Shown piece after piece: positions 5,121 through 5,249 of a DNA stretch of 5,249 nt. The position numbers were made by a program, and so were the translations under genes. Numbering within the stretch: the first letter of the stretch is position 1; every line of letters begins with the position of its first letter. The notes under the pieces are model-generated. The model saw only the letters and a program-made list of their open reading frames with translations, ran no database searches and had not been told where the DNA came from. Source of the DNA: Zoogloeaceae bacterium (GTDB lineage Bacteria > Pseudomonadota > Gammaproteobacteria > Burkholderiales > Rhodocyclaceae); NCBI GenBank assembly GCA_031281985.1, contig JAITEO010000052.1, forward strand, positions 1 to 5,249, read 5' to 3'.

Positions 5121-5249
5121 ATGCTAAAGCAATATTTGCACCCGTTTATCTGGGTGCAATCCCAAGTTTTCCGCCAATCGTATCGAAATCGACCACGAAC
5201 CCTCGCTCTTTTTTCGAGCACGAGCGCATTTTTCGAGCGTACTCGCATT
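5121..5249 (+). CDS. Doubtful partial open frame at the right edge
   Basis: From the ATG at 5121 a frame of 43 codons stays open to the window edge, beginning MLKQYLHPFIWVQSQ. AAGG (5111-5114) lies six bases before it, as a ribosome binding site would. The translation resembles no family I know, and codon use is unlike the neighbouring genes, with little preference for G or C at third positions. All three minus-strand frames are also largely open here; one, ending with a TAA at 5148-5146, ends in VVDFDTIGGKLGIAPR and could equally be the tail of a minus-strand gene. A coding assignment is uncertain on either strand. Confidence 0.15.
   Translation, partial: MLKQYLHPFIWVQSQVFRQSYRNRPRTLALFSSTSAFFERTRI
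5136..5159. repeat. Perfect 8-bp hairpin upstream of fabI
   Basis: TTGCACCC (5136-5143) and GGGTGCAA (5152-5159) are perfect inverted copies around an 8-nt loop. No T-run follows on either strand, so it is not an obvious terminator. It lies about 75 bp upstream of the fabI -10 box and could be an operator, or the end structure of a minus-strand gene whose possible stop codon lies in the loop. Confidence 0.45.
5202..5249. repeat. Imperfect 19-bp tandem repeat running off the right edge
   Basis: Units at 5202-5220 and 5221-5239 agree at 14 of 19 positions and share TTTTTCGAGC at the same offset (5210 and 5229). A third, partial unit (5240-5249) is truncated by the window end. Just before it, 5179-5196 shows a short 6-bp periodicity (TCGAAA, TCGACC, ACGAAC). 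This may be a degenerate repeat region; too little is visible for a firmer call. Confidence 0.35.

Overview
The window looks like ordinary chromosome from a betaproteobacterium. It is moderately GC-rich, it carries a class I poly(3-hydroxyalkanoate) synthase, and at its left edge is the highly characteristic N-terminus of the large DUF3683 FAD/Fe-S oxidoreductase known from that class. The genus cannot be read from this sequence.

Layout, left to right: (1) 1-194, minus strand: N-terminal 64 codons of the DUF3683-type FAD/FMN oxidoreductase, cut by the window edge. (2) 243-1448, minus: an FMN-dependent nitronate monooxygenase/FabK-like protein with a conserved-looking C-terminal cysteine cluster, 48 bp upstream of gene 1 and probably co-transcribed with it. 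(3) 1449-1601: a 153-bp gap with two inverted repeats and a weak terminator candidate. (4) 1602-3359, minus: phaC, complete, with Cys-Asp-His triad and a strong ribosome binding site. (5) 3360-3507: a 148-bp divergent promoter region carrying three copies of CGGATA. (6) 3508-3951, plus: a single-domain universal stress protein. (7) 3952-4259: a 308-bp non-coding gap between convergent genes, made almost entirely of nested inverted repeats. (8) 4260-5024, minus: fabI, NADH-type enoyl-ACP reductase. (9) 5025-5249: the fabI promoter region, then about 130 bp of unassigned sequence with a hairpin and short imperfect repeats.

How the genes fit together: phaC makes carbon-storage polymer from hydroxyacyl-CoA, and usp is divergently transcribed from the same short intergenic region, so the two may share stress or nutrient control (inference). 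fabI performs the last reduction of fatty acid elongation. No phaA, phaB, phasin or other fab gene is present, so no PHA or fatty acid operon is visible.

The most interesting part is 3955-4258. Each of the two convergent genes is followed, 1-3 nt after its stop codon, by the same cassette of about 72-73 bp made of two hairpins (one A/T-rich, one a classical bidirectional terminator). The inverted copies flank a perfect 24-bp inverted repeat. Each arm of that repeat is a GTAG-headed hairpin, the structure of REP sequences mobilised by RAYT transposases, so the centre looks like a REPIN. I found no new enzymatic or defence system.
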